Source of the DNA: Pocillopora verrucosa
Lineage: Eukaryota; Cnidaria; Anthozoa; Scleractinia; Pocilloporidae
Assembly: GCF_036669915.1 (NCBI RefSeq)
Contig: NC_089314.1
Location: 30,525,592-30,589,591, forward strand
DNA: 64,000 nt
Reading direction: 5' to 3'
The notes below the pieces were generated by a model. That model saw only the letters and a list, made by a program, of their open reading frames with translations, was not told the origin of the DNA and did not search any database. Below, piece by piece: positions 49,115-62,348 of this stretch. The translations under genes and the position numbers were made by a program. The stretch's first letter is position 1, and every line of letters starts with the position of its first letter.

Positions 49115-50775
49115 AAATGATTACGAAGTTCACTCGTAAATGACACTAGCAATTAACACAATCCTTTCATTGTGAAAACGCAATTTAAAAAGAGATTTTC
49201 ACAATATTAAAAGTTGCCTGAATATTTACTTATCTCGTCTACGGTACAATGAAACTCCACGTCTACGATAAAGTTCTAGAAAGAAAAGTACGCCGGAAGC
49301 GATATATCAAGCGTCTCACGAAGTAATACGTTAGATCAGCTGTCGGCGGTGGATACGGCAAACTTATGAAACTAAGAGTGCAATAACATTTGTTTTAATT
49401 TTCGAAAAGGCTACTGGTGGCACAGTCTCCTGAGGTTAATGGCTTTCTGAGGTAGGACACAAACTCAAAGTAGCAAATAATCTTTTATTTTCAAACTAAA
49501 GAAAAGAGCTTTTCTGATCTGCTCTGCTCTGAAGTATTAAGAAAACGAAGTAACTTTAGATTCGACGGGCTGAGAAGAATATTGGAAAAAAAATTATTAT
49601 TTCTTCCCCGAAAAAAATAGGGAATGAAGGAATTGCGACGTAACACAAATTCGACTGTCGGGGGGATGCAACGCGATAAAGAACTGATCCATTTAGACTA
49701 TGAATTCAAATCGAAGCATCAACGTATGGGGAGATCTACAACAAAATTTCTTCAAACGAGCCAGTGTTTCTATATTTTGCCTATCAGACCAAGAAAGGCT
49801 GCAGTTAAGGCTTGCACCTAAGAATAACTGCGAGCCAACTCTTTTTTTATTGTCATACTTTTTGGGAGTTAAGAGGTTGAAAAATAATGAAATGATCCTC
49901 TTATGCGAGCTTTCAATTACAGAAGCCAGAAAAATTCAGGCTTCCGCTGGGTTCAGACGCCTGCTTCTCGGATATATTTTAGGCACAAAGCCCTTAGGTA
50001 TTAATTATCTGCGCCAAAGAAGCTACATGTTGAGAGTGAGTATAGTCCCTCTTCACCCGTTGTGAGTTAATTCAGTAATTTACATGAGAAAATGTTGCAC
50101 ACTTTTTTTATTAACCGAGGCTTGAGTTGAGTATTGTGACGAACAGTTCTATTTCAGCGTATTATCAATGTTGGATAGATCAACTAAGAGAAAGTGACAG
50201 TATAAATAGTAAATCTAAAGAAAAAGAACATTTTTCTGGGATTTTTTTTATTTGCGAGTTCGGTCGCCATTAACGACAAATAAAAGCTAGTTTTTAGATA
50301 AAGGATGTCCAGCCGGTTATTTACTTTTGTTCGGAAAAAAAACTCCAGGTTTAGGAAGATAACTCCCAATTCAAATGTATCGCCGGGTGCTTCTTGAACC
50401 TTCCCGCTTCCGTTATTTCATACCACCCTCTTCCCAGCCAAGACTTCTGTGCCTCCTTTGAGTGGAAGTTTTCCATAACTTTTGTGATGCAAATAATGGC
50501 TTATGCAGCTGTCTTGAATCAGGTGCAGATGTTAAAGAAGTTTGTAACCCTGTGTGTAAACCCTCTTAATAAGCCGAATAAAAGATGTACCTTTTTGAAT
50601 TGCCCCAGCTTGGTTCCTGGCCCAGAGGCAAGAAACCCGAGCTAAGCAACATCCCTTAAATCCTCTTAGCTGCCAAAATAGTACAACACCACCTAAACAG
50701 CTTTAATTTCTTTCGTTTCACAGCATTTTTAACATTTCGTCGTAACTTTGTAATCTTCAAATCTGTCGGAATTAT
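49115..50775. other. Intergenic region between the two GH9 genes
   Basis: Short ORFs only (for example 49700-50065), without domains. No GH9 or CBM2 remnants are recognised here. Confidence 0.4.
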
Positions 50776-50778
50776 CAC

Positions 50779-50787
50779 TATATAAAA
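50779..50787 (+). promoter_or_regulatory. TATA box candidate of GH9 gene 2
   Basis: TATATAAAA about 200 bp before the ATG at 50980. A possible 3' splice site TTTTCATCCACAG ends at 50970, so a 5'-UTR intron is also possible, as in the CBM2 genes. Confidence 0.35.
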
Positions 50788-50979
50788 TATAACTCAAAAC
50801 TATATATCTTCAAAAGGCGGAGGAAGATGTAGTGAGAACTATTTCTAGGGTCCTCAAATACAGTGAATATACATCAATTCTCTTCATGAACAAAAAGGCA
50901 ACTGCTGTTTATGTCATCAACTTCAGCATATCTGCGATTCTCATGCCGTAAGCTCACTTTTCATCCACAGAGCTGTATT

Positions 50980-53900
50980 ATGAGCATTATGGGACGAATC
51001 TCCATGTCAGCGTGTCTTCTTTTCTTTCTGCTCTTCGCACGCCACACCTGTGCAGAACAGTCCCGCATTACTGTTGTCAACGAGTGGAACACAGGCTTCA
51101 CCGCCAAATTCACCTTCAGACTACAGTCCAAGGTTACTGACGGTTGGATCATCACCTTGACTTTCAGTAAACCAGCACTGAAACTCCAGACATGGATTGG
51201 TGATATAAAGTCTGTGTCTCCAGACCGCAAGCGCTACGTGATTACCAACAAACCGTCGCAAAAACAATTGAATGCTGGCTATGAGCTATCTACTGAAATC
51301 GTTTTAACTAAGCCTGTTGCGAACTCACCAGCTCCTGGCGGTGTGGCCTTATTCCAGAGGCTTGGTGCTGGCGCTGGGGGAGGAGCTGGAGGAGGCAACG
51401 CTGGTGGTGGCGGAGGGGGACACACAGGCGGTGGGGGTGGTGTGATAGCCAAACCGACTGCACCTCCAGCCCCAGGTCCGTTCAATTACAACGAGGTCCT
51501 CCGCAAGTCCATTCTGTTCTATGAAGCACAGCGGGCTGGACGTCTTCCCGCCACAAACCGAATCCCTTGGAGAAAAAGCGCGACTCTTCGGGACGGTGCA
51601 GATGTTGGAGTGGATCTTAGTGGTGGTTGGTTTGACGCAGGAGATTTCGTCAAGTTTGGTTTCCCTATGGCTTCAAGTGTAACAGTGCTAACCTGGGGTC
51701 TGTTGAACTATAAAGAAGCTTATATTGCAGCTGGGGAACTGAAAAGCATGTTGGACTGTATTAAATGGCCATTGGACTATTTCATGAAAGCGCACACCTC
51801 TAAGTTTGAGCTTTACGTACAGGTGAGAGTAGAATGGATTGCATCATCTACGCGTGAACTTCTGAAGGGGATTTCACCCAAATTTGGGAACACGACATTT
51901 GTTGCAAAGACTATATGGTTTGATGGTATTACATGGTATGCCGTATATTGATGTCCAGAATTTCCTTTTAATCAAAATTCATATACATGTAATTACCTTA
52001 ACTTGGATCGAACTCTCAGCATGAGGAGCCGATCCATTGGCAAGCTGGTTTAGGCTTTGATCTGAAACCATAACCTGTTCGACGATTATTTTGTTTTTGT
52101 ACGATTTCTTTACTTTTTAAATTGCTTGGCTGTTATCTTGCTTTGTTTCTTTTGTTTCGTTTGATTGTTTTGTTTTATTGTTGTTATCATTCTGGTTTGC
52201 GAGCGTGTTATTTCGTGGCTATCAATTAACTTATGAAGAATCGTTATACACTTTTGATCCCTTCTACTCTTTCTTCCCCCTTACAGGTTGGGGATGGTGT
52301 TAAAGACCATGAATATTGGGGCAGACCAGAAGACATGCATATGGCCAGACCTGCTCTGAAGATCACAGCTCAGAGGCCTGGATCTGACGTTGCTGCCGAA
52401 ACAGCCGCTGCCTTAGCCGCGGGCGCTATAGCTTTCCGGAAGTCTAATCCAACTTATTCTAACCAGTTATTGGCGCACGCTAAGGGGCTTTACGAATTCG
52501 CAAGAACCTACCACGGGAAGTACAGTGATTCTATACCCAGGGCTGCAAAATTCTACAAGTCTGGTGGTTATAAAGACGAACTAGTGTGGGGAGCTTCTTG
52601 GCTTTACAGGTAATCCACATTGAAGTCAATGGAGAACATAGTATACACAAGAAAAACAAATTAAGTTCATCCTATGGTCAGGAAATTAGAGACCTTTGAC
52701 TCTTGAAATTTTGAGATGAAGAGAGCTTTATTGATACTAAGCGATTAAGTTTTTTAACTTATTTTTTACAAGTTATTCTCACTTTCAGAGCTACACGCGA
52801 TAGGAAGTATCTTACCTTGGCGGAGTCCCTTTATAAAAAGTATTACCTCAGTTCATCTTGGGCTTTTTCCTGGGATGACAAGACTGCTGCAGTACAGATG
52901 CTTCTGTATGGACTGACGAAGAAGCCGCAGTATAAGCTGGCCATTCAGAAGTACCTTGCAAACTGGTTGCCTGGTAAAACTAATTTTCGATCTCTCATAG
53001 TATCCTGTAACTTACAGACTCTTAACAATATAAGCTTAAAAGTAGCCCTGCTCACCAAATTTGAAGATAAACTTTGCAAGTCTCATATAACGTAATCCTT
53101 TACCTCCCAAGAAGGAAGCGATAATTTCTCCTCACAATATCAACACAATATCAAGCATAGAAGTGATGAGAATAAAGAAAAAAATCAATAAGGGGATTAT
53201 TAATTCATCCAATACCGTATTCTCCGAATTGATATCATGAGAATTGTATGGCAGAAAGTAAGGAGAATAACTAATGAGATCTTGGGAGTTAAGGGCTTAA
53301 GTTCCTCCAAAAATGTTTTAAATATACGAAAAATTTCTCCATGATATTAGCTTTTTTCATTTATAGTTTTTATTTTGATTTGTTGTTTTTGTTGTTGTTT
53401 TTATTTTTCCAACCATTTTTTGAGTTATCTCAGGCCCCTTTTGAAGAAGTGTCTAGCTATTACAGTCAACACGCTGGGGGCTTGTATGCCGTTTTCTTCA
53501 GTATGGGTCAAGCTTACCAAATAATCTATGCGTTAAACGTTCACCGTTCGGTCGCAAAACCTTAAATGATATATGAATGATCTAATCTCTGAATTTTTTT
53601 AATTTAACGCCGTTCGCTTGTCTTCTTTAAATCAGTAAGAAGCGTTTATAAGAATTTTTTTCTGAACAATACAACAGGTGGTTCCCTCAAACGCACTCCA
53701 AAAGGCCTTGTTTTCCGTGATGCCTGGGGAGCAAACCGATTCGCCGCCAACACAGCCTTCCTAGCACTGCTAGCCGCTGACCAGGGTCTCAACCCGACCA
53801 CGTATCGTCAATTTGCAAGAAAGCAGATCCACTACATGCTTGGCGACAGTGGACGCAGTTATGTGGTTGGATTTGGGAAGAATCCTCCCCAAAGACCTCA

Positions 53901-54126
53901 CCACCGCTCCAGCAGCTGTCCTTCAGCCCCTGCCCAATGTGACTGGGGAAACTATCACAACTCTGGTCCTAACGCGCATGTGCTGCATGGTGCCTTAGTT
54001 GGTGGGCCTGATCGCTATGACAACTTCAAAGACGATAGAACAGAGGTAAAGTACTCCGAGGTGGCTACCGATTACAACGCTGGGTTCCAGTCTGCCGTGG
54101 CTGGGCTGAGGCGTCTGCAGTTGTAA
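50980..54126 (+). CDS. Secreted CBM2-GH9 endoglucanase (cellulase) 2, 599 aa, four exons
   Basis: Exons are 50980-51822, 52287-52609, 52789-52973 and 53678-54126, with phases 0, 2, 1. A signal peptide (MSIMGRISMSACLLFFLLFA, about 1-25; a second ATG at 50989 is possible) is followed by CBM2 (about 28-128). A Gly-rich linker then ends in KPTAPPAPGP (about 129-167), and GH9 runs from about 168 to 599. GGWFDAGDFVKFG gives DAGD at 219-222, the general acid is Glu 578 in KYSEVATDYNAGF, and NPPQRPHH matches the histidine signature. In the CBM2 module the usual WN motif is replaced by NKPSQKQL, so one conserved Trp is missing. Only intron 1 is shared in position with gene 1. AATAAA lies at 54238. Same strand as gene 1, 2 kb apart: a tandem pair. 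Confidence 0.88.
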
Positions 54127-54317
54127 TAAGTAGTTGTCACAATGATGTCTTTTCAATGGTGTCTGCCTTTGAAGCAATAATTAGATAAGTTGATTTTTCT
54201 TAGTCAAACAGGTATTTACCAAAATTGTTATAGAATGAATAAAACGAATCATTGAACGTCATATGATATTGCTTACAAATTTTCGAGGATATGTTATTGA
54301 ATCTCTACATAAGCGTT

Positions 54318-54470
54318 CCTCGCAGCTATGAACACTATCGAACTAGTAGTTGATATAAGACCTGAAAAAAACTCAGGCCCGTACTTGAACCCATGACCTT
54401 TACGATACCGGTGCAGCGCTCTACCAACTGAGCTAACAAGCCAGCTGGGAGCTCGTTACTATTTCGATCC
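54318..54470 (-). mobile_element. tRNA-derived SINE fragment
   Basis: The flanks CGCAGCTATGAACACTATCG and GACCTGAAAAAAACTCAGGC match those of the tRNA-like units at 19757-19940, followed by the tRNA-like part and GCTGGGAGCTCGTT. It lies just past the 3' end of GH9 gene 2. Confidence 0.6.
54376..54442 (-). tRNA. Damaged tRNA-Thr-like SINE head
   Basis: Same sequence as the 19825 and 20255 copies, but 5 nt of the T arm are missing (GTACTTGAACCC where the others have GTACGGGATTTGAACCC). It cannot form a normal tRNA. Confidence 0.5.
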
Positions 54471-54474
54471 GAAA

Positions 54475-56335
54475 TTCATTAAATACTGTATTTTGAAGGA
54501 GAGGGCAAGGTCACTCTTATTTTTATGAGGGGGGCGGGGGGGAAAACCGGCTCTTGGTCGCCTGACAAATTTCCCGGGGAGCATTCGAGAGATCTGTGAC
54601 CACTTACCCTTTTTTCCCATCATAATACGTCCCTTTTCCACATCGTGATGCATCTTGTCCTGACTGCAAATTCAGGTGTCAGACGAAACGTTCCAGTCGA
54701 GAAATGAGGGCTTCAGTAAGGTTTTCAGTGACGAAAAACAACCCTTCTTAGGTTACCTTCTGCTCAGTTGAATCACCTAGAGTTTTCTTCAATTCCACGC
54801 TGTCAAGTTTACATTTTGTTGGTGAAGGAAGAGTTACAAAGTAATTTGAGAAGAAAAGACTGCCTTTTTTCATCCCTCTCAGCTCAACCACAAAAGAGCA
54901 TATTGAAGATGAACTTTTGACTGAAACAAGGGTTAAACCTTGGCACTTAATTAGACAAGAATAATAACAAATTTCAAATTACGCAGAGATGAATCCCCAA
55001 GAGATTCACATGTCAATTCCAAATTTTCAAATTATTGTTGTGAGCTGGCTGTACACCGAGGATGTAGCATGATCCATATTGTTCAATACTAGAAACATTC
55101 TTGCATCAATTTCGCCTCATTATGCGCAAAAGCCGCGAAGACTGTTGTTTCGTAGGTTCTCTTTTGTTAATTTTTTTAAAGCAATTTGAGCAGATCGATG
55201 TTTGCACAGGCACGAAAGAAAGCTGGAAACTGTTGTTCTCTCCGCAATTTCAATTTAGATGAAAACAGTTTCTAACAAATAAAATTTTCTTAATTGACAT
55301 TCAGGCAAATTAGGCGAAACGAAAGCAGAAATTATTTCAGACAGTCAAGCTAACAGAAAATAACAAGACCGACTACTTCAACGGATTGATACATTCAAAT
55401 TTATTTTCTTATCATCACAAATAGTCCAGCAACAATTTTAAGGGTCAAGAATGAAACGGGTACACGAAATGGATGATATAATTACGTGCTTTTTTTTGTT
55501 GTTGTTTCATACAGTAATTATAAACGGTGGGTTATTGTAGTCGGAAAATAACGAGGCCTCTGAATACACAAAAACAATTACAACTACCTGAATTTGACGA
55601 ATACATCGATGAAAACTGCTGACAAACGAAGATGCTTGTTATTATCATTTTTCATATTCACTAAAAAAAGTATGTTATGCACTGTCTCCCTTTAATTAAA
55701 TTTCCGAAGAAGGAAAGAATTAAATATCACCCTGATGTTTGTCTGCTTTGCGATTAACCAATCAAATCGAAACATTTTGGTCGTACGTGACTCTCTTGTT
55801 TCCACTTTTGAAAAGCAACAACAATTGACTTCTCTAAAAAATCATAACTCGAAAACAAATCGTTTACATCTGAATTATCAACATTTTAACGAAGAATAAG
55901 CATATAATGACCCAACTTAGAAATATTTGTTCGAAATATTTTTTTTCGCCCACAGGATCGCAGTCGTTAAAACGACTTAAAAACTGTTGTAATAATTATC
56001 ATCCTCCGTAATATCTTTGCACATCACTGTACCGTGTTTCTAAGCTAGTTTTCCTAAGCATGCTGATCACAAATAAATGTGTACGCCACCTTATATACTG
56101 AAATCGTGATGGCGAGTAGCATGGCAGTGCTGTTGATCACCAGGGCAGCTGTTCGCGGAGTAGGCACGTTTCCGATATCTTCTTCCTTCGTCCATTCCCA
56201 GTTTACCCAAATTACGCGCTCTTTCCAGATGGATCGTGGCTAGATCTCTTCGTGGCTCAGTGTCTTTTTGGATACAGTTTAAATCGGATGAATTTCCGTT
56301 GATTTCAATACCTTGGGGAGGAAGAGAGAACTGAC
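54475..56335. other. Intergenic stretch without recognised features
   Basis: No plausible coding exon, terminal repeat or duplicated segment was found. ORFs are short. Confidence 0.4.
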
Positions 56336-56339
56336 TTAC

Positions 56340-56533
56340 TTTTCTCTTCAGGCCTTTCTCGTACATGCTTTGCCATACTGCATCCACGTCACCGCGATCA
56401 GGAGTTGATTTAGATTGATAAACACAATCCAGGTCCTGCACCGCTTCCTTCTCCCAGCTTAACATGGCGGTTGGCCTGTCTGCTATCGAAGTCGACATAT
56501 CTGGTCTACACCGCAACTCGAGCTCTTCTGGTT
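56340..56533 (-). CDS. Possible internal exon of a minus-strand gene, product not recognised
   Basis: On the minus strand TTTGTTTACAG|AACCAGAAG and AAGAGAAAA|GTAAGTCAG bound a 194-bp open exon (entering after 1 nt of a codon, leaving in phase 0). It encodes PEELELRCRPDMSTSIADRP, then TAMLSWEKEAVQDLDCVYQS and a basic end. The C-x-PD...A-x-LSW-x-x-x-A pattern faintly resembles the first half of a HYR or similar extracellular domain, but not enough to name it. No neighbouring exons were located, so it could be an isolated relic. Confidence 0.3.
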
Positions 56534-56549
56534 CTGTAAACAAACGGCT

Positions 56550-59500
56550 TGAGTTTTAAATGAGTCCAATTGAATCGTTCGTGATTGGCTTGAAAATAGC
56601 TTCAATTAATTGTCTCTGTTTGTGTCACTTTCCTAAAAGCTTATCTTTCTTTTCTGGCTCAGTTCAAATCTTCTTTGGCCTCAAATTTCCGGGGACAATT
56701 CTGTTAATATATTTCCCGCCGGATTGGTATCAAATTCAGCGCTACTAATACAGCAATGTTTACCATTTGATTCAGCCGAGCGACTTAACCTGTAGTGAAC
56801 ATATCGGCTCGGTAAAGCGAAGATAATCTTAGATTTGAGGAAAATTATGGAAGTGATGACGTCCTAGGACAAATTCGAGTGAAGATCTGATTTCACCCCG
56901 AACTAATCTTGTGCGTGCACCAGGTTTCGAAGGTTATTGTGCTAGAAATGAATTATTTAGATGACATTAGCTTAGCTAATCAAAATTCTGTTTGTAAGAA
57001 CCGAAAAGGCCTCTCTGTGGAGACTTCTTTGTCGCGAAATTTATTAGACTTTTTCTACTTCCCACTCTAATAAATGACAAAAGTACCGAAACATGAAAAC
57101 TGTGTGGAAAATGTGGAAACGGTAAAAATCTTAGCGATAGTTTTCACTTAGAAAGAATAATTGTTTATCATTTCACTTCAGGGGTGAAACCCGCACGTGG
57201 TGAAAAGCTTTTGTCTTCGTCTTAAATGTAAACAATGCGTGACCGATTTGATGTCAAGGATATTACGTACGTTTAAGGAACACAAACATAGACGGCGCAC
57301 AGTAAACATCACACACTAGTGTCATAAAAAATTATTCTAGATTTTACCGAAATGATCGAAGACATAGCGAAATCCGTAATTCCCGATTTCAGCACGTTTT
57401 GCGTGCGCCTTCAAAAACTGACAATTTTCTCGAGGAGTGTTTAACATCTTCAAACAGGCTTCCAACAATTTTCTTAACATTATTATTGACAAATATCGTC
57501 GATTCGCCGTCAGGCGTGCATGCAAGTTGGATTAATTTAACTGCATGCGAACATCCTCTCAGAGTGCTTCATTTCCCATCGCCTGACCAATTTTATTTTT
57601 TGTCAGTGAAAATTACAGTGGAAATATTCACCCGAAATGAATTGAAAACAAAACATCATTTTACTAAATACACGTTCCTTGCTGCACAAATGTTTTTTTT
57701 TTATCCCGAGTTCATTTTCACTTGGCATTGTACATTTAGAAATGAAGATGATAATTTTTGCTGTTGCCAGCTTTTTATCCTGTTTCATCTGTCGAGGCCG
57801 GTCGGCACACGAAAAGAGCCAGGCTATATTCTAAATCTGTTCGTCCTTATTTTTAGTGCTAGATATGCAAAATATTTTTTCCAATAGACTCATTTGACAA
57901 ATGAATTAAAACATTAATGTAAACTTTATGTATTTATTTAAACAGATTCTTTAAGCTAAATCAGTACACGACTCTATCCGTATATTCGTTTAAAGTACTA
58001 TTCGATATAAATGTGACCGGAAGTCAAAACCGGCTAGCGATATCCACAAAATTCAAGAAATTTAATACCTTAAAAAAGTTATTTTCGATTTAGGATGAGC
58101 GATGTTTAACGTTGGATGTGCGTCGAAACTTCACCAGTTAAAGAACTTAAGTAGCTAGTTTTAATAGAAAAAATACGGAGTAAAGAAACATTAATCGAAG
58201 ATTAAACGTCTTGATCTTATAGGACTTGCAAAGGTACAACGTACAGCTCGGGAAAAAAAATACAAAAATCACTTCAAACGTAGAGCGCAAAATGTGACTT
58301 TACATGCAATGCAATTTGCGCCAATGAAGACGAATTTGCAAACATACGCTAATGAAGAAGTGCCAAGCAACACTAACAACAATACATATGGAGAGGTGCA
58401 AAAATAATTATAATAAGAAAACTGGCCAGAGACGAAACACACTAAGCCGCGAAACATGCGAAAAACAAATCAGGGAAAATGTTTTCCGTTCGATCTTGAA
58501 ATTGCCCGTAAAATGAATCTTTTCAGCGTTTTCGGCCCATCCTCTTCCGTACACCTTGCCGCTCGTGTTATCTGTCCTCATCCTTGAAACCATCCATCAC
58601 TAGCTGTCTACATTTAAGTGCAAATACTTTGTTTCTCATTCACTTCGCAAGGGAAATGGACAACTTCCTTTTAGTCTGAAATCTTTGAATGGTTTTCCTG
58701 GTTGATTCCAGAAATCGACAACGCAAAATTTGATCGGTCATATAAATCTAACCTGGCTCTTTTACAAGCTGCAAGTTACGTTCCGTTGTGGAAAAAGCTA
58801 AATTTCCCTACCTTAGCAAACTGTCATTAAAAGAAAAAAAAAAAAAGACTGTCAACCTTCAAGAGATTAAAATTTCTTGCAACCACAAAATGGTCATAAA
58901 GAACGAAAAAAAAAAAATAAAACCTCGTAAACGTCAAAACAGCTGTTTCTCTGCGTGAATACTAATGTCTGCCGGAGAAAATTCTGGATACTTTTCTATC
59001 TATTCTCGTCACGTTTAGTAAGTTGCATATTTTCTTACTTAAATAGCACTAACTGACAACAAAAAGGAAAATTTGATAAGAGAGCAGCTTTCAGAAAACA
59101 AAAATTTCCTCAAGCATATAAAATCACGAGCACTTCAATTGTTCTCTCGTTTCGTAACAAAAGGACAAAGATTTTTCAATTGTAATTTACGAAAACCTCA
59201 AGTTTAAAGACTGCAATACACTTGGCGATTTTAATCGCCGATCGCGCCCAATTTGCTCGCTAGCGAAAATTGCAAGTGATTTTCGCCAGTCGCCACCCAA
59301 TCGATGCGTACATACTTGGCGTTTTTTGAAGTCGATTGCTGCGATGTGGCACCTCAACCCCGTTTCGTTTTCATTGAGTGATGTTTGGAAAATTGGTGAG
59401 AACGAAGCGAAAACATTTGTTACCTATTGTCATAATTTTGCTTGCAGGGCGCTCCAAATCTAAATGATAAGATTTGCTTTTTTTCGTCTTTGCAAAACCA

Positions 59501-59870
59501 AGTTCTGCTCCTTCCGCCATTTTGAAAAGTCAAGTGATATTATATCGTCCAACTTCATTGGTTGATTTAACCGGCGATTCGCAGCGATGGGAGAGGAAAA
59601 TCGCGGGAACGGGCCCGGGCACTCTTGGCAAATAGCAGCGAATAAAAATATCTGAAATGGAGGGAGATTGCCTCGCTTGTTCAAGATTCTCCTTTTGTGG
59701 TGATTTTTATATACTTTCTGTTATTTTCGTCCACAACTTCCTCCTCCTTTCCTAACCCTTTTCCTTTTTTCCATGTCATCTTCATGATCCTTTGCAGCCC
59801 CCGTTCAATGAAGGTCATGGAATTAATCTTTTGGGTTATAACTGAATCATAGATCTGAAAATGTAGCCTG
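56550..59870. other. Gene-poor stretch
   Basis: Long ORFs on both strands around 57337-57887 overlap each other and have no recognised domain or splice pattern. 59220-59345 is rich in short GCGATT/AATCGC palindromes and may be an old MITE. Nothing else can be supported. Confidence 0.35.
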
Positions 59871-59882
59871 ATCGTCTGGATG

Positions 59883-59937
59883 GGTGTAGTCCAGAGAAGG
59901 ATGTAGTCCAGAGAAGGATGTAGTCCAGAGAAGGACG
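59883..59937. repeat. Three tandem copies of an 18-bp unit
   Basis: TGTAGTCCAGAGAAGGA is repeated three times with an 18-bp period, then decays into CGTGGTCAG. Confidence 0.8.
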
Positions 59938-60957
59938 TGGTCAGTGGTGACTGACATTTGGACAACTCGAGCGAAAGTCATCAGCAGAGTCAAGTGAATA
60001 CCTGTAGTCAGTCGAATGTTCTAAGTCCGTTTCGTACAACTGATTGGTCAGTTTTGCCTTGATGTTATTGGCTGTAAGATTCAAGTGGCGTAGGTCTGTC
60101 GTGATTGGTCTGTCTCGATCCGTCGGTAAAGTTAGCTTGTTCTGTTCGGTTCGTTTATAATGTTAATGTCGTGTATAAGTCGTTTGCATGGTGCCGGTAA
60201 TAGTTTACACCTGTCGAGGGGAGTCTGTTCTAAGTTAGTAAACCAGCTTTCCTTAATCACTTGTTTAAGTTAGGCATTACGCAGAGTTCCAGGTAAAAGT
60301 GTCAATCTTTTCTGCCAGTCTCACCGATGTGGGAGGCGTGATAATCGGAGCAACTGATCTTACTTGAAACCACTCTCTGACTGTTCCTCTGTTCGTCCTT
60401 GTTTTTGAGTAACCGGCTGACTTAGTGTAGTGATGTGTTTGTGGGCGACACGGATATTGAAGGGTTGTAGGATGCGCGAGATGTTCTCAGACAAGCCTTT
60501 TATGAAAGGTATAGTCGCTTTAGTCGTAAGAGTTGCGGTGTCGTTAGTTTCAGTAGTTGCAGTAGGTCGGTGAGCATTTCGTCGGATGAAGTCTTCGTTG
60601 TAGTTGTTATTTGAAAAAAAAAGGTCAGGGTATTTGTTCTCGTCGGATAAGCTATCTGTCGTGTTGCACTAGCTGCACTCATCGTGTTATGAGCCCTAAG
60701 CCTCGCTTAAAGGGCATGTAAACCCATAAAAAGTTCATTTTCTTTTCAAATAGATGTTTAGTAAATATATCAAGTACACCAAAGGTACCATTTGTTTTTT
60801 CTCAAAAGTCCATTTTCACTTTGTAAAAGCTCTTCCAAATTCGAAACATTCGCCATCTTGAATGGCGCTATCTTTCCTGTGACGTCACGGGTGGAATCTC
60901 CAAAGTTTCGTTTTATAATCGCGTGAGAAACGGAGTCTTTTCCACAGCCGTTGTTTG

Positions 60958-60960
<3 letters not shown>

Positions 60961-61002
<42 letters not shown>

Positions 61003-62289
61003 GGTCCATATCTGCTAGCGGATTTGGACCCCCCTGTCCAAATCCGCTAGCGGATATGGACCCCCCTTTGCAGATTTGGACCCCCCTACCAAACTTTCCT
61101 TTTAAGCATCCTTTGTATCATATTTGGTAACTAATTATATTTGCAAGCTTTTTGTCGATGTTCTTTTCAATCACAACACAACATTCCTCAATAAAGGTAA
61201 AAGAAAAAACCAGCCATTTCGTTCCAATTCTACCGCATTTATTATGGCGAGTCGTACAGTATACGTAAGAATCAGATGTGAACAAACTACTGCATTCGAA
61301 CTATTGAAATTGTTACGATAAATCCTTGCTTCTTCTGATGCGAATCAACATTGATACGAAACGTCATAACAATAGTGGAGGCTATTGCGTCCAGTCAGAA
61401 AATAACTCAGTCTGATTTTCTAAAATAATAACAATAAACAGTTTCTGAACAAGAACGAAGAAACTACTCCTACTACAAGTCGTTCGTAAAGCCTGTGATA
61501 AGTAAAAATGTTTCTATTCTGAACTATTGGAACTCTCAGCTTATTTTCAGATGCAAATCAACATTAATCAACATTAATGTCAACGTCTTAACAAAAATGG
61601 AGACTATTACATCGAACTCAATCTTATTTTCTAATATTAATGATTATTAACTGTTGAGGGATCCAAAATAACACCTTAACAATTACGAAGTCGTCTAGAG
61701 TCTGGCGATCTGCAGACAATGCAGAGCCACTCGCCCTCCGGGGTAGTCTTAAATCATGTGAAACCATTCCTCGCACATCTCGCACCGAACCATGTCGTCC
61801 CAACACTCAATCATTGAATAATGACAAAATAAATTAGTGTCACAAGTTTGTCTCCTATTTAATCTAGTGGTGTTCGACTATCGCGGAAAAGGTTCAAAAA
61901 CGACCTCTCTCCAGACATCAAATTAACTCTTGCCCATTTTCCCTTGGTCAAAAGAAACATCCGACGGGATGCCAGTTCGTATGCATTGACGATACGCATG
62001 TTTTGAATGAAAGACATACTTTAGTACGCACTGGAACGTGAAGTATCATCCATTTTTACTAGAACGTTGAGGACGATGTTTTCACTCAGTTTTGTTGGGG
62101 GGTCCAAATCCGCGGAGGGGGGTGCAAATTCGCTAGCGTATTTGGACCGGGGGGGTCCATATCCGCTAGCGGATTTGGACCGGAGGGTCCGTATGCGCTA
62201 GCGGATTTGGACCGGAGGGTCCGTATCCGCCAGCGGATTTGGACCGGGGGGGGTCCAAATCTAGGGGGGTTCCAAATCCGCTGGGACAC
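60961..62289. mobile_element. 1.33-kb inverted-repeat element with palindromic GGATTTGGACC termini
   Basis: The ends GTGTCACAGTGGATTTGGAC and, inverted, GTGTCCCAGCGGATTTGGAA are terminal inverted repeats. CCG flanks both sides (60958-60960, 62290-62292), a likely 3-bp target duplication. Both subterminal zones are arrays of GGATTTGGACCCCCC and of the palindrome CCGCTAGCGG. The interior is AT-rich and contains a decayed PHD finger. It separates a CRE-bearing sequence (TGACGTCA near 60880) from the THAP relic. Confidence 0.7.
61700..61808 (-). pseudogene. Decayed PHD-type zinc finger
   Basis: The minus-strand frame reads ECWDDMVRCEMCEEWFHMI then a stop. After a frame change it reads GEWLCIVCRSPD. 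Together these match the PHD core D-x-[MV]-[IV]-x-C-x-x-C-x-x-WFH ... W-x-C-x-x-C. The Cys expected after WFH is lost. PHD fingers occur in several transposon proteins, which fits its place inside the 60961 element. Confidence 0.55.
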
Positions 62290-62348
62290 CCGGTCTCGTC
62301 ATGAATTTTTTTACTTACAATTTGCTTCAATATATTTAATTTTTCACG

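Noticed and set aside
57399-57887. 162-codon plus-strand ORF overlapping two minus-strand ORFs
   Set aside because: Overlapping frames without a recognisable domain; no splice or promoter evidence.
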